A stretch of 64,000 nucleotides of DNA from Candidatus Pseudoruminococcus merdavium (GCA_904419745.1 CAJFSS010000014.1:1-64000); one strand, 5' to 3'. Shown: positions 38,297-48,353, counted from the stretch's first letter. The notes: generated from the letters alone by a model not told the origin. Numbers and translations: made by a program.

Positions 38297-39658
38297 TTAG
38301 CTGTCTCGGATGTTTTTGATGATGTCCTCAATGGTTTCCTTGTAATGGGAATCCTGTGTCATATTCTTCTCTACCTGCTGGATGGCATAGACGATGGTGG
38401 AGTGATCACGTCCCCCAAATTCCTCCCCAATGGCGGCCATGGACATCTGAGTGATTTCTCGCACCACATAGGCGGCTACCTGGCGTGCAGAGGAGATCTG
38501 TGCTGCGCGCTTGTTGGAACGGATATCCGTTGGGGAGACATTATAGGTGCGCGCCACCTCGTTGATGATACGCTCCACTGTAACTGGGACAGGCTGGTTG
38601 TCGTTGAGGATATCCCGGATGGCGTTCTGTGCAATTGAGATGGAAGGCGGCGTTCCCGCCAGGAGCTTGAAAGCCTTGAGTTTTTTGACCGCGCCTTCCA
38701 GCTGCCGGATATTGGTTTTCAGGCGGTTTGCAATGTACTCGGCTACATCGTCCGGGATATTGATGTCGAGCAGCTGCGCCTTGCGCCGGATAATGGCAAT
38801 CCTGGTTTCAAAGTCGGGCGGCTGGATGTCTGCAAGCAGGCCCCATTCAAAGCGGGTGCGCAGACGGTCTTCCAGAGTTTTGATCTCCTTGGGCGGCCGG
38901 TCGGAAGTCAGGACAATCTGCTTGCCAGCGTGGTAGAGGGTATTGAAGGTATGGAAGAACTCTTCCTGCGTGCTCTCTTTTCCGCCGATAAACTGAATGT
39001 CGTCGACCAGGAGGACGTCTGCTTTACGGTATTTTGCGTGGAACTCCTGAGTGGATTTAGCAGCAATCGCCTCGATCAGTTCATTTGTAAATTCCTCGCC
39101 CTTGACATAGATAATATTGGTGCCGGGTCTGGAATGGGAGATCTCGTTGGTAATGGCGTAGAGCAGGTGGGTTTTGCCCAGCCCGGAACCGCCGTGGATG
39201 AACAGCGGGTTATAGGTGCCGGAAGGATTGGAGGCGACCGCCAAGCAGGCTGCATGGGCAAATTTGTTGGAAGGTCCGACAATAAAGGTGTTAAAGGTGT
39301 ACTCATAATCCCCGCCCCTGGAAGTTTGCTCAACCTGTTCGGAAGTAAAAGAGGGGAGCGTGGGTTCCTGTGTCTCTGTGGTGCTTTGAGAGGGAGCGGC
39401 GGTTTTGTGCCCTTCGTCCGCAATAATGTTGATCTTGACCTCAAAGCCGAGCGTTTCTTCAAATGCACGGGCCAGGATACTCAGGTATTTTTTTTCGATA
39501 ATGTCTTTTTGGAACGAAGAGGAGACGCGAAGGTTTGCGACCCCGTCCTCAAAGGAGACGGGCTCAATACAGGTAATCCACAATTCATAGGCTACCTTGG
39601 TAATTTGTCCTTTGCAGTACTCGCTGACTAGGTTCCATGCGTCCTTAAAGGATTCCAT
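38297..39658 (-). CDS. dnaA: Chromosomal replication initiator DnaA
   Basis: Initiator ATPase, 453 residues: N-terminal domain I (to about 85), a Thr/Gln/Pro-rich linker, AAA+ domain with Walker A GGSGLGKTH, Walker B VLLVDDIQF, and the DNA-binding domain with the signature RDHSTIVYA. Start ATG 39658 gives the usual MESFKDAW beginning; the ribosome binding site GGGGG is about 13 bases away and weak, as often for dnaA. A TATAAT on the minus strand (39841-39846) is a likely -10 box, with a poor -35. First gene of the operon, divergent from rpmH. Confidence 0.97.
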   Translation of the reverse strand: MESFKDAWNLVSEYCKGQITKVAYELWITCIEPVSFEDGVANLRVSSSFQKDIIEKKYLSILARAFEETLGFEVKINIIADEGHKTAAPSQSTTETQEPTLPSFTSEQVEQTSRGGDYEYTFNTFIVGPSNKFAHAACLAVASNPSGTYNPLFIHGGSGLGKTHLLYAITNEISHSRPGTNIIYVKGEEFTNELIEAIAAKSTQEFHAKYRKADVLLVDDIQFIGGKESTQEEFFHTFNTLYHAGKQIVLTSDRPPKEIKTLEDRLRTRFEWGLLADIQPPDFETRIAIIRRKAQLLDINIPDDVAEYIANRLKTNIRQLEGAVKKLKAFKLLAGTPPSISIAQNAIRDILNDNQPVPVTVERIINEVARTYNVSPTDIRSNKRAAQISSARQVAAYVVREITQMSMAAIGEEFGGRDHSTIVYAIQQVEKNMTQDSHYKETIEDIIKNIRDS

Positions 39659-40095
39659 GATTTTGATACAACCCCCGGATAATGGATTTTCACATCTGCG
39701 TGTGCAAAAGCTGTTGAGGAACAAAAAAGGCGGTCAAATCAGGTGTTGAAAACCTGAATCCCACCGTTTTTTAAACTGTACTAATTTTAACATAAGTGGG
39801 ACTGCGATTCAAGCTTTTCCACCGCTTATTTCCGCTTTATATTATAATAGTATAAAAGCGAAGGAAAATTTTAGACATAGGTCAGGGAAAAGATGGTGGA
39901 GAATTTGTCCCGATATTTATTTAGAACAACTGGTTTGGAAAACACAGCCTGTGAGCTCGGTTTTCCGTTGTGCGGGAATTTGCTCTGTTAGACAGTTTTT
40001 TAGGAAAAGAAAAATATGAATGTTGCTAAAAGGATGATATTCGGGGAAAACCGCGAAAAAAGCGTGAAAAATCGGGCAGAAATTCAAAAAATGGA
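39659..40095. other. dnaA-rpmH intergenic region, second part of probable oriC
   Basis: A gene-free AT-rich region of about 600 bases reaching to rpmH. It contains the dnaA -10 box (39841-39846), a DnaA-box-like TTTTCCACC (39815-39823), a CAGGT/ACCTG hairpin near 39740, and no coding signal. No strong TTATCCACA box was found, so the origin assignment rests mainly on position and the change of gene direction. Confidence 0.55.
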
Positions 40096-40125
40096 TTGAC
40101 AGGCCATGGAACCGTGATATATACT
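40096..40125 (+). promoter_or_regulatory. Promoter of rpmH-rnpA
   Basis: TTGACA (40096-40101), 18 bases, TATACT (40120-40125). It leaves a leader of about 130 bases before rpmH. Confidence 0.75.
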
Positions 40126-40258
40126 ATTTACTTGCAAGGTTACGCCTTATGATATCGCCTACCACTCTTTCACCAAAAGATTGAAAAAGGCGGCAAAGGA
40201 AAATGATATCGCTGTCCTGGTCATACGGGCCGGCAGAAGAAAAAGGGGGGTACCCAAT

Positions 40259-40393
40259 ATGCTGAGAACTTACCAGCCGAAAAAGCGCCAGAGAAAAAAG
40301 GAGCACGGCTTCCGCAAAAGAATGGCGACAAAGAACGGACGCAAGGTTTTGGCGCGCCGCAGAGCAAAAGGCAGAAAGCATCTGTCTTATTAA
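40259..40393 (+). CDS. rpmH: 50S ribosomal protein L34
   Basis: Very small and basic, 44 residues: [20 protein letters not shown] is the L34 signature, with [18 protein letters not shown] at the end. Start ATG 40259 has AGGGGGG upstream; the longer frame is not L34. First gene of the operon divergent from dnaA, the standard Firmicute origin layout. Confidence 0.97.
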   Translation: MLRTYQPKKRQRKKEHGFRKRMATKNGRKVLARRRAKGRKHLSY

Positions 40394-40398
40394 TCTCT

Positions 40399-40424
40399 GG
40401 CCACACCCTGCTGTGGCCTTTTCT
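40399..40424 (+). terminator. Weak terminator between rpmH and rnpA
   Basis: GGCCACA (40399-40405) pairs with TGTGGCC (40412-40418), followed by TTTTCTTTT. Partial termination here would make more L34 than RnpA. Confidence 0.65.
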
Positions 40425-40450
40425 TTTACACGCAAGTATTGAGGAAATCA

Positions 40451-40810
40451 ATGAACCCTAAAATTGTGACACTCAAAGAAAACAGGGATTTTAAGCGACT
40501 GTATGCAAAAGGAAAATCCTGTCCGCATCCGCTGCTTGTGACCTATGCGAGGAAAAACAGGCTGAATATTAGCCGGATTGGCATTACGACGAGCAAAAAA
40601 ATCGGTAATGCTGTCTCTCGCAACCGGGCACGCAGGGTCATACGGGAGGCGTACCGCTCCATGGAGCCGGGACTTCCCGGCGGATGGGATTTTGTTTTTG
40701 TGGCACGGTATAAAACCACTCTGATTAAAACACAGCAGCTCATCCCTGTCATGAGAAAACAGATTTCAAAGCTCACAACCACCAAAACAGACGGCGGCGT
40801 AACGAAATAA
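40451..40810 (+). CDS. rnpA: Ribonuclease P protein component
   Basis: Protein subunit of RNase P, 119 residues. The basic RNR signature SRNRARRVIREAYR is present, with the N-terminal LKENRDFKRLYAKGK. ATG 40451 has TTGAGGAAA immediately before it; the TTG four codons upstream is that ribosome binding site. Between rpmH and yidD as in nearly all Firmicutes. Confidence 0.95.
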   Translation: MNPKIVTLKENRDFKRLYAKGKSCPHPLLVTYARKNRLNISRIGITTSKKIGNAVSRNRARRVIREAYRSMEPGLPGGWDFVFVARYKTTLIKTQQLIPVMRKQISKLTTTKTDGGVTK

Positions 40811-40879
40811 GCGTTATGGCGGCGCATTTTTTGTATCCGGATTCCTTTGTTTACGAATGTTTGAAATAGGGGATTACAA

Positions 40880-41128
40880 TTGAAATTTTTGCTTCTCAAA
40901 TTTATCGGATTTTATCGCAAATACATTTCACCGCTGAAAAAACCTTGCTGCAGGTTTTATCCGACCTGTTCTGCCTATGCGCTCGAGGCGATTTCTACTT
41001 ATGGTGCTGCCCGAGGCGGGTGGCTTGCACTCAAGCGTATTTTGAAGTGTCACCCATTCCATCCGGGGGGCGTAGATTTGGTTCCGACTCCCGAACAGCT
41101 TGCATTCAAACGAAAGAAAAAGAAATAG
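40880..41128 (+). CDS. yidD: Membrane protein insertion efficiency factor YidD
   Basis: Small amphipathic membrane-associated protein, 82 residues, thought to help YidC. The hallmark [16 protein letters not shown] (read as parts) with its three Cys, and [12 protein letters not shown], are present; a lysine-rich tail follows. Start is TTG 40880 with AGGGGA six bases upstream; there is no ATG. Confidence 0.93.
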   Translation: MKFLLLKFIGFYRKYISPLKKPCCRFYPTCSAYALEAISTYGAARGGWLALKRILKCHPFHPGGVDLVPTPEQLAFKRKKKK

Positions 41129-41155
41129 GAAACTCACTCGCTGGAGGATTACGAA

Positions 41156-42220
41156 ATGGAATTTATTAACTCAATCTTCGGTTATCCTTTGGGGTGGCTC
41201 ATGTGGCTGTGCTATAAAATCGTCTCCAACTATGGCATTGCGCTGATTATTTTCACCCTTTTGACGAAACTGATTTTGTTCCCTCTTGCAATCAAGCAGC
41301 AAAAATCCTCGCTGCGCATGGCAAGAATGCAGCCAAAACTGGAAGAGCTGCAAAAGAAATACGGAAAAAACAAAGAAAAATACAACGAAGAGATGCTCAA
41401 ACTCTATGATGAGGAAAAGTACAACCCCATGAGCGGCTGTCTACCAATGCTCATCCAGTTTCCCATTCTCTTCGGTTTGATTGACGTTATCTATAAGCCG
41501 ATGACCCATATCCTGCGGATTCCGTCGGATGTCATCAAGCTCGCAACCGATATTGCGACCAACAACGGCTCGATTATGTCCTACTCCCCGCAGCTGTTGG
41601 CAATTCAGGGGATCAGTCAAAATCCTCAGCCCTATATTGATGCCATGGGGGCGGACGTCGTCTCCCATATTCAGAGCCTGAACCTCTCTTTCTTTGGATT
41701 GGATCTCTCCCAGACGCCAACTTTGGCGCTCAACGTCCTGATTATTATCCCGATTCTTTCGGGGTTGACTTCGTTCCTGTTCACTATGCTGACCATGAAA
41801 ACGAATCCTTCCATGCAACAGCAGCAGGGGACTGGAACCGGATGCATGACAAAGGTAATGCAGTACATTATGCCGATTTTTTCTCTGGTTATCGCGTTCC
41901 AGGTTCCTGCTGGCGTTGGTATGTACTGGATTTTCTCCAATGTTTTCTCCACCTTCCAGCAAATTCTACTCAATAAAAAGTACAATCCTAAAATTGCCGC
42001 AGAAGAGGCGGAACGGGAATACGAACTGCAAAAGAAAAAGAAAGACAAGGTAAAACGCCAGGTCGTTGAAGTAAAAGAGGAAAAAACAGGGAAAGTAACC
42101 GAAAAGACACTTACGCAAAAGGAAATTGACCGACAGCGCTTGGCTGCGGCTAGAAAAAGAGATGCGGAAAAATATGGAGAAGAGTATGTCGAGGTTACCG
42201 ACGACGATTTAAAGAGTTAG
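41156..42220 (+). CDS. yidC: Membrane protein insertase YidC/SpoIIIJ
   Basis: Inserts proteins into the membrane, 354 residues. It is the Gram-positive type without the large periplasmic domain: N-terminal helix, FTLLTKLILFPLAIKQQKS with the positively charged first cytoplasmic loop, GCLPMLIQFPILFGL, and further helices before a long charged C-terminal tail (about 285-354). A start without a lipobox signal is used, so it is not the lipoprotein form. Follows yidD by 27 bases. Confidence 0.95.
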   Translation: MEFINSIFGYPLGWLMWLCYKIVSNYGIALIIFTLLTKLILFPLAIKQQKSSLRMARMQPKLEELQKKYGKNKEKYNEEMLKLYDEEKYNPMSGCLPMLIQFPILFGLIDVIYKPMTHILRIPSDVIKLATDIATNNGSIMSYSPQLLAIQGISQNPQPYIDAMGADVVSHIQSLNLSFFGLDLSQTPTLALNVLIIIPILSGLTSFLFTMLTMKTNPSMQQQQGTGTGCMTKVMQYIMPIFSLVIAFQVPAGVGMYWIFSNVFSTFQQILLNKKYNPKIAAEEAEREYELQKKKKDKVKRQVVEVKEEKTGKVTEKTLTQKEIDRQRLAAARKRDAEKYGEEYVEVTDDDLKS

Positions 42221-42250
42221 GAAATGGAAGCTATTACGGGGGTGTAACTT

Positions 42251-43165
42251 TTGAAAAAACAGAGTGTAAAAACAGCAAAGACCGTAGAAGAGGCAACTGC
42301 ACTTGCCTGTGCAGAACTTGGCGTCAAAGTTTCGGACGTCCCAGCTGAGGATATCCATGTACTCCATTATCCCAAAAAAAGTTTTTTCAGTTTTTTAAAA
42401 CCGGACTATGCTGAGGTGGAAGTTGTCCTGCAAATCTCCAAATTGGATCTTGCGCTGGAATATATCCATTCCATTATAAAAGAAATGGGTTTGGAAGGCG
42501 TCAATGTATCTGTCAGCGAAGAGACAGAGGGTAGCGCCGTAATTCTTCTGGAAGGGGAAAGCGTTGGCACTTTGATTGGCCGTCATGGGGAAACACTGGA
42601 TGCTCTGCAGTATCTGACCGGTCTTGTTGCAAACAAGGCAGAAGGGGATTATTTCCGTGTCTCTTTGGACAGCGGGAATTACCGGGAAAAGAGAAAAAAA
42701 ACTTTGGAATCCTTGGCGCGGCGAATGGCAATTTCCGCTGCAAAAACTGGCCGAAACATTACGTTGGAGCCTATGAACCCCTATGAGAGAAGAATCATCC
42801 ATTCGACTGTACAGGAGGTAGAGGGTGCAACTTCCACTTCCATTGGGGAGGAACCGAACCGCCGGGTAGTGATCAAGTCCACGAATCCGCGTCCCAAGCG
42901 CCCAAGGAACGACGCGGGACGTTCCGGAGGAAAGTCTCGCAGAGGGGGCAAAGGTTCCTATCGCCGTGAACGCGGTGGCTCTGAGGAAGAACAGTCTTTT
43001 ACAAGACGGGAACGTAGACCTTTACATGACAGCGAATTTGAAATCCCTGTCGATGAACACCGTACTCCTGTAAAGCCAGTAAAAACAGAACAGGAGATTC
43101 GCACTACTTCTCCGGATCAGGCGTTTGGGGACGGACTGTATTCCAAAATTGAGATTGATGATTAA
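42251..43165 (+). CDS. jag: Jag/KhpB RNA-binding protein
   Basis: SpoIIIJ-associated RNA-binding protein, 304 residues: Jag_N domain (about 1-55), KH domain with the GxxG loop IGRHGETLDAL, R3H domain with RRIIHSTVQE, then a long disordered tail (about 215-304) rich in Arg, Gly and Glu. The tail is longer than in Bacillus Jag. TTG start 42251 with GGGGGTG upstream. Ends at a terminator that contains a parS-like core. Confidence 0.93.
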   Translation: MKKQSVKTAKTVEEATALACAELGVKVSDVPAEDIHVLHYPKKSFFSFLKPDYAEVEVVLQISKLDLALEYIHSIIKEMGLEGVNVSVSEETEGSAVILLEGESVGTLIGRHGETLDALQYLTGLVANKAEGDYFRVSLDSGNYREKRKKTLESLARRMAISAAKTGRNITLEPMNPYERRIIHSTVQEVEGATSTSIGEEPNRRVVIKSTNPRPKRPRNDAGRSGGKSRRGGKGSYRRERGGSEEEQSFTRRERRPLHDSEFEIPVDEHRTPVKPVKTEQEIRTTSPDQAFGDGLYSKIEIDD

Positions 43166-43172
43166 AGCCACG

Positions 43173-43206
43173 AAAAGGAGGGTTTCATGTGAAACTCTCC
43201 TTTTTT
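43173..43206 (+). terminator. Terminator between jag and mnmE
   Basis: AAGGAGGGTTTCA (43175-43187) pairs with TGAAACTCTCCTT (43190-43202), extendable by AA/TT, with one G-U, then TTTT. Its apex is a parS-like palindrome. Confidence 0.8.
43181..43196. other. parS-like sequence inside the jag-mnmE terminator
   Basis: GGTTTCATGTGAAACT has the 14-base core GTTTCATGTGAAAC identical to the parS-like site at 48464-48479, and differs from the consensus TGTTTCACGTGAAACA at three positions. Part of a hairpin, so either function could be primary. Confidence 0.5.
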
Positions 43207-43233
43207 GAGATAGAGAAAAAGGGAGAAATTTTC

Positions 43234-44604
43234 ATGGAACAGACCACAATTGCAGCCATTTCTACTCCGCACGCCATGGGGGGGATTGGGATTGTCCGCC
43301 TTTCCGGGCCGGATGCGAGAGAGATAGCTTCGCGCGTCTTTACCCCAAAATCCTCCCGGAAAACCCTGAAGAGTGCCCCGGGCTATACAGCGATTTACGG
43401 AAGGGTGCACGAAGGAAAGCGCGAGTTGGACGACGCAATTGCCCTGGTGTTTTCCGCTCCGAAAAGCTATACTGGGGAGGATGTCGTGGAACTGTCCTGT
43501 CACGGTGGCTTATACTTGATGCAGCGCGTGCTTCGCGCAGTTTTGGATGCGGGCGCTGTTCCGGCACAGGCGGGGGAATTTACTAAGCGGGCGTTTTTGA
43601 ACGGAAAACTCTCTTTAACTCAGGCGGAAGGGGTAATGGATTTGATCGCCAGCCAGGGAGAACAGGCGGCGCGTGCCGCTCTTTCTGCCCGGGATGGGGC
43701 ATTGTTTGAACGGATCAAACAGGTAAAACAGAGCTTGCTTACCTTGTCTGGTCATCTTTCGGCATGGATCGATTTTCCGGAAGAGGATGTACCGGAACTT
43801 TCGGACCAGGAACTTTCCCAGACACTTTGTCAGGCAGTGGATGAACTGGAAACTCTTCTCTCCTCTTATGATGTGGGACAGCTGATAAAAAACGGGGTGG
43901 AGACTGCCATTGTCGGCAGGCCGAACGTCGGAAAATCCACTCTAATGAACCTGCTCTCCGGAAGGGAAAAGAGTATTGTCACGAATATCCCTGGCACAAC
44001 CAGGGATATTGTAGAGGACAGCGTCAATATTGGCGATGTTGTACTGCATCTATATGATACGGCGGGGATCCGAAGGACGGACGATCCGGTGGAACAGGTC
44101 GGCGTGGAGCGGGCCAAAGGAAAAATTGAGACGGCCCAGCTTGTACTGGCGCTGTTCGACAGCTCCCGGGAACTGTCTGAGGAGGATAAGGAACTGATTG
44201 ATACAATTCAGGGTCGTCCCTGTATTGCAGTTGTTAATAAAAATGATTTAGAACAAAAGATGGACCTTTCGTATTTACAGGAGCATTTTTCTCATATTAT
44301 CTCCATCTCTGCTTACCAGAAAACTGGAGTGGATCAGCTCAGTGCATGTATCCATGAGGTTCTCGGCATGATGGATTTGGATACTTCTGCTGGGATTTTG
44401 GCCAATGAACGGCAGAGAGGATGTGCAAAGCAGGCCTTAGACGCCTTGCAGGAAGCACAACAGGCGTATCAGATGGGGATTACGTTGGACGCTGTCGGTG
44501 TGGAAGTGCAGTCTGCGTTGGAGGCGCTGATGGAACTCACTGGTGAACAGGTAAGCGAGAGCGTCATTGACGAGGTCTTTTCCAAGTTCTGCGTGGGAAA
44601 ATAA
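43234..44604 (+). CDS. mnmE: tRNA modification GTPase MnmE
   Basis: With MnmG forms the 5-carboxymethylaminomethyl group on wobble uridine. The 456-residue protein has an N-terminal folate-binding domain ([17 protein letters not shown]), the GTPase with [14 protein letters not shown] and NKND, and the C-terminal CVGK motif. ATG 43234 is used because the earlier GTG lies in the terminator; GGGAG is eight bases upstream. Followed by mnmG after 14 bases. Confidence 0.96.
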   Translation: MEQTTIAAISTPHAMGGIGIVRLSGPDAREIASRVFTPKSSRKTLKSAPGYTAIYGRVHEGKRELDDAIALVFSAPKSYTGEDVVELSCHGGLYLMQRVLRAVLDAGAVPAQAGEFTKRAFLNGKLSLTQAEGVMDLIASQGEQAARAALSARDGALFERIKQVKQSLLTLSGHLSAWIDFPEEDVPELSDQELSQTLCQAVDELETLLSSYDVGQLIKNGVETAIVGRPNVGKSTLMNLLSGREKSIVTNIPGTTRDIVEDSVNIGDVVLHLYDTAGIRRTDDPVEQVGVERAKGKIETAQLVLALFDSSRELSEEDKELIDTIQGRPCIAVVNKNDLEQKMDLSYLQEHFSHIISISAYQKTGVDQLSACIHEVLGMMDLDTSAGILANERQRGCAKQALDALQEAQQAYQMGITLDAVGVEVQSALEALMELTGEQVSESVIDEVFSKFCVGK

Positions 44605-44618
44605 GAGGAGGGATTGCA

Positions 44619-46529
44619 TTGGAATATCAGGCTGGACAATATGAGGTAGCGGTGATCGGAGCAGGACACGCGGGCTGTGAGGCAGCGCTGGCCAGCGCCA
44701 GGCTTGGAAGAAAAACCGCTATCTTTACCATTTCCCTAGATGGGATTGCGAACATGCCCTGCAACCCCTCCATTGGTGGAACGGCAAAGGGCCACCTTGT
44801 ACGGGAAATCGATGCGCTTGGTGGGGAAATGGGGCGCGCCGCAGATCGCACCTTTTTGCAGAGCCGGATGCTTAACCGCGGCAAGGGGCCGGCAGTCCAT
44901 AGCCTGCGCGTTCAGGCGGATCGTGTGCGCTACCACCTCTATATGAAAGAAGTTCTCGAAAACCAGGAGAATCTGGATATTAAGCAGGCCGAGGTTACTG
45001 AGATCCGGGTAGGTAGCACGGGGGCGGTCTGTGAACTTGTCACAAAGCTTGGGGCTGTCTATCCGGTGGAAAAGGTGATCCTTGCCACTGGGACTTATCT
45101 GAAAGGTCGAATTTTTGTGGGAGAAGCATCCTATGAAAGTGGGCCGGACGGAACCCAGGCAGCAAGCAGCCTGTCTGCTTCCCTTGAAAAGCTTGGGATA
45201 TCCCTGCGCAGGTTCAAGACCGGAACCCCGGCGCGGATTCATCGCCGTTCCATTGATTTTTCTGTGCTGGAAGAACAGCAGGGGGACGATCCCATTACCC
45301 CGTTTTCCTTTGAGACTTCCCCGGACGGCTTGAAGAACCAGGTTACCTGTCATATCGCCTATACCAATGAGGAAACTCATCGAGTAATTTTAGACAACCT
45401 GGATCGTTCGCCGCTCTATGGCGGTAAAATTGAGGGGATCGGTCCGCGCTATTGCCCCAGTATTGAGGACAAAGTGGTGCGGTTTTCTGAAAAACCCCGC
45501 CATCAGATTTTTGTGGAACCCATGGGGTTGGATACTCAGGAGATGTACCTTCAGGGGATGTCCTCCTCTCTTCCGGAAGATGTACAGCTGAAGTTCCTCC
45601 ACACCATCAAGGGGCTGGAACATGCTGAGATGATGCGCGTTGCCTATGCAATTGAATATGACTGCTGTGATCCGCTGGAACTCTCTCCTTCTCTGGAGTT
45701 TAAAAAGGTTCCCGGGCTGTATGGGGCGGGGCAATTCAACGGTACCTCCGGCTATGAGGAGGCCGCTGCACAGGGTCTTGTGGCGGGCGTCAATGCAGCA
45801 CGATCCCTGTCAGGCAAAGAGCCTTTGATTTTGGACAGAGCAAGCTCTTATATTGGGACACTGATTGATGATCTCGTGACAAAAGGGGTTTCCGATCCCT
45901 ACCGGATGATGACCTCACGCTCCGAATACCGCCTACTGTTGCGCCAGGATAATGCGGAAGAGCGCCTAACGCCGCTTGGCTATGAGATTGGCCTGATTGG
46001 AGAGGAACGTTATCGGCACTATTTGCTGCGAAAAGAGCAGAAGGAACGGGAAATCAACAGGCTGAACCGACAGACCATTGCTCCATCCGATGTACTTAAC
46101 CAAATGCTTATCAAAGCGGGGACAGCTCCTTTATCCACTGGAGCAAAGCTGGCAGATCTGCTGCGCCGGCCGCAGGTGAGTTATGATATGTTGGCACCTT
46201 TTGACGGGGAGCGCCCGGAATTGGACCATATGGTGGCGGAACAGGTGGAAATTTCTATCAAATACGAGGGGTATATCAAAAAACAGCTGGAACAGGTAGA
46301 GCGGATGCGCGCATTGGAACGCAAACCGCTCCCAAAGGAGATCGACTACCACTCTATTGAGGGGCTACGCCTGGAGGCCAGGGAAAAGCTGGAGAAGGTG
46401 CGGCCGCTGAGTATTGGACAGGCGTCTCGGATTTCCGGGGTCAGCCCGGCAGATATATCTGTGCTCCTCATCTATCTGGAGCAGAAAAAAATTTCACAGC
46501 ACTTCGGGGAAAACTCTGACAAGCGGTGA
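44619..46529 (+). CDS. mnmG: tRNA uridine modification enzyme MnmG
   Basis: FAD-dependent partner of MnmE, 636 residues. FAD motif [10 protein letters not shown], the [22 protein letters not shown] family stretch (in parts), and a C-terminal domain with YEGYIKKQ and a helical end. Start is TTG 44619 with GGAGGG six bases upstream. A start at ATG inside is unlikely because the first motif would be lost. Confidence 0.96.
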   Translation: MEYQAGQYEVAVIGAGHAGCEAALASARLGRKTAIFTISLDGIANMPCNPSIGGTAKGHLVREIDALGGEMGRAADRTFLQSRMLNRGKGPAVHSLRVQADRVRYHLYMKEVLENQENLDIKQAEVTEIRVGSTGAVCELVTKLGAVYPVEKVILATGTYLKGRIFVGEASYESGPDGTQAASSLSASLEKLGISLRRFKTGTPARIHRRSIDFSVLEEQQGDDPITPFSFETSPDGLKNQVTCHIAYTNEETHRVILDNLDRSPLYGGKIEGIGPRYCPSIEDKVVRFSEKPRHQIFVEPMGLDTQEMYLQGMSSSLPEDVQLKFLHTIKGLEHAEMMRVAYAIEYDCCDPLELSPSLEFKKVPGLYGAGQFNGTSGYEEAAAQGLVAGVNAARSLSGKEPLILDRASSYIGTLIDDLVTKGVSDPYRMMTSRSEYRLLLRQDNAEERLTPLGYEIGLIGEERYRHYLLRKEQKEREINRLNRQTIAPSDVLNQMLIKAGTAPLSTGAKLADLLRRPQVSYDMLAPFDGERPELDHMVAEQVEISIKYEGYIKKQLEQVERMRALERKPLPKEIDYHSIEGLRLEAREKLEKVRPLSIGQASRISGVSPADISVLLIYLEQKKISQHFGENSDKR

Positions 46530-46601
46530 AATTTTTGTGAGTAGAATAAAACGGGCTTTTTGCATGAATATTCATACAAATGCGGATAGGAGGCGGCAGC
46601 A

Positions 46602-47324
46602 ATGGCAGTAAATGCGGAATTTTTGCAAGATGTATTTCGAAAAAATTCATTTTTCTTAGATGACGGACAGGTTGCCAGTTTTTGCAGGTATGCACATCTT
46701 CTGGTGGAGTGGAATCAAAAGATGAACCTGACAGCGATTACAGATGATGAGGGAATTGCTTATAAACATTTTGTGGACAGCCTGGCGCCGCTGTCCCTGC
46801 TCGGTATAGATGCCTTCTCTGGAAAACGCCTGATTGATGTGGGTACGGGAGCGGGATTTCCAGGGCTTCCATTAAAAATTGCCTGCCCGTGGATGGAATT
46901 GACGATGGTGGATTCTCTGAACAAGAGAGTCAATTTTTTACAGGAAGTTTGTTCACAGCTTTCTTTGCAGGCAAATGTCTTTCATCTGCGTGCGGAGGAG
47001 GCAGGACATCGAGAGGAACTACGGGAATCTTATGATTATGCGACTGCGCGCGCAGTGGCACATTTACGCGAACTCAGCGAATACTGTCTGCCGTTTGTGC
47101 GGGTAGGGGGGAGCTTTCTGGCACTTAAGGCGGGCGAAATTACACAGGAGCTGGACGAGGCCCGCAACGCGATTGGTATGCTTGGCGGAAAGGTAGAACG
47201 GGTAATTCCCTATGAAGTGCCCCATACGGGCAAACGGACCCTGCTGGTAATTAAAAAAATATCGCATATTTTGCCAAAATATCCGCGTAATCCAGCTAAA
47301 ATAGCAAAAACCCCTTTAAAGTAA
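46602..47324 (+). CDS. rsmG: 16S rRNA (guanine-N7) methyltransferase RsmG
   Basis: SAM-dependent methylation of G527 in 16S rRNA; 240 residues. WNQKMNLTAITDDE, the SAM motif DVGTGAGFPGLPL and the YDYATARAVAHLREL stretch are characteristic. Start ATG 46602 follows AGGAGG. A Lys/Pro-rich tail of about 20 residues extends it beyond the usual end. A 12-base palindrome ATGAATATTCAT lies in the short gap before it (46564-46575). Confidence 0.95.
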   Translation: MAVNAEFLQDVFRKNSFFLDDGQVASFCRYAHLLVEWNQKMNLTAITDDEGIAYKHFVDSLAPLSLLGIDAFSGKRLIDVGTGAGFPGLPLKIACPWMELTMVDSLNKRVNFLQEVCSQLSLQANVFHLRAEEAGHREELRESYDYATARAVAHLRELSEYCLPFVRVGGSFLALKAGEITQELDEARNAIGMLGGKVERVIPYEVPHTGKRTLLVIKKISHILPKYPRNPAKIAKTPLK

Positions 47325-47443
47325 GAACAAATACTGAGAGAACCCGTGCTTTTTTGTCGATTTTTTGATATGGGAAATACTGGAAAATAGAGCACTTTTG
47401 TGGTATAGTCAAAACAGGACAAGCCATGGAGGTGCTTTTATTT

Positions 47444-48262
47444 ATGCCATCACTTTTTACAAAAGAAAAAACAATTAATCGGGTGGTTCTATTGGATACC
47501 TCCTGTATTTTTCCCAACCCAGCTCAGCCACGCAAAGTCTTTGAAAAAGAGGAACTTATACAGCTTCGGGACAGTATTGTGGCAAATGGCCTATTACAAC
47601 CTTTGACAGTACGCCGTATCACGGATAAACTCTATGAACTGATTGCCGGGGAACGCAGGCTCCGGGCATGTCAAATGGCGGAAATCACCCAGGTTCCGTG
47701 CATTATTGTGGATGTGACAGAGCAGCAATCTGCGGTTTATGCATTAATTGAAAATATCCAAAGGGCAGACTTGAATTTTTTTGAACAGGCGTTGGGAATA
47801 CGGACTTTAATGGATGAATGGGGCATCACACAGGCTCAAGCTGCACAAAAGCTCGGGATGGCGCAGTCCACAGTTGCCAATAAGCTGAGGCTGTTAAAAT
47901 TGAATCCAGAACAGCAGCATCGAATTATGGAAGCCGGGCTAACCGAACGCCATGCCAGGGCTCTGCTCCGGTTAGAACCGGAGCAGAGGGAGCAGGTCCT
48001 CACATTAATGATAGAAAAGCAGTGGAATGTAATCCAAGCGGATGAATATATTGATAAAGTGTTGGAAGAATCACAAGAAACTGAGGAGAAGCCTAAAAAG
48101 TTTTTGGTTGTCAAGGATGTGAGGATTTTCTTCAATACCATTAGTAAGGCTATTGATGTTATGAAGCGTTCTGGAATTGCAGCAGTAGCAACAAAACACC
48201 AAAAGGAAGACTGTATTGAATATGTAGTAAAAATTCCCTTGGATTGTATAGATCAAAAATGA
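47444..48262 (+). CDS. noc: ParB-family nucleoid occlusion protein Noc
   Basis: ParB-like CTP-dependent DNA clamp; 272 residues with PNPAQPRKVFEKEEL, GERRLRACQMA, ENIQRADLNFFEQA and a helix-turn-helix with the Q-A-A-Q-K-LGMAQSTVANKLRLL core. In Bacillus Noc binds its own sites and blocks division over the nucleoid. Gene order rsmG-noc-parA-parB supports Noc rather than a second ParB. Start ATG 47444 has GGAGGTG; ATG 47426 also has an acceptable AGGA. A TATAGT at 47403 may be the -10 box. Confidence 0.85.
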   Translation: MPSLFTKEKTINRVVLLDTSCIFPNPAQPRKVFEKEELIQLRDSIVANGLLQPLTVRRITDKLYELIAGERRLRACQMAEITQVPCIIVDVTEQQSAVYALIENIQRADLNFFEQALGIRTLMDEWGITQAQAAQKLGMAQSTVANKLRLLKLNPEQQHRIMEAGLTERHARALLRLEPEQREQVLTLMIEKQWNVIQADEYIDKVLEESQETEEKPKKFLVVKDVRIFFNTISKAIDVMKRSGIAAVATKHQKEDCIEYVVKIPLDCIDQK

Positions 48263-48273
48263 AATCAGTTCAT

Positions 48274-48291
48274 AAAGGCAGAAGCCTTTTT
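48274..48291 (+). terminator. Short terminator after noc
   Basis: AAAGGC-AGAA-GCCTTT followed by TT, just after the noc stop. A second stronger hairpin follows at 48316. Confidence 0.5.
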
Positions 48292-48315
48292 GATATACAC
48301 TCCTCTGTTTGATGA

Positions 48316-48350
48316 GCAAAAGGCGGCGATAAAATATCGCCGCCTTTTGC
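48316..48350 (+). terminator. Strong terminator between noc and parA
   Basis: GCAAAAGGCGGCGATA (48316-48331) pairs perfectly with 48335-48350 around AAA. Bidirectional symmetry; isolates noc from parAB. Confidence 0.8.
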
Positions 48351-48353
48351 ATT

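Noticed and set aside
43189-43233. GTG 43189 as mnmE start
   Set aside because: Lies in the loop of the terminator hairpin; ATG 43234 has its own ribosome binding site and the normal MnmE start.
46564-46575. Palindrome ATGAATATTCAT before rsmG as operator
   Set aside because: AT-rich 12-base palindromes are expected by chance; no promoter next to it.
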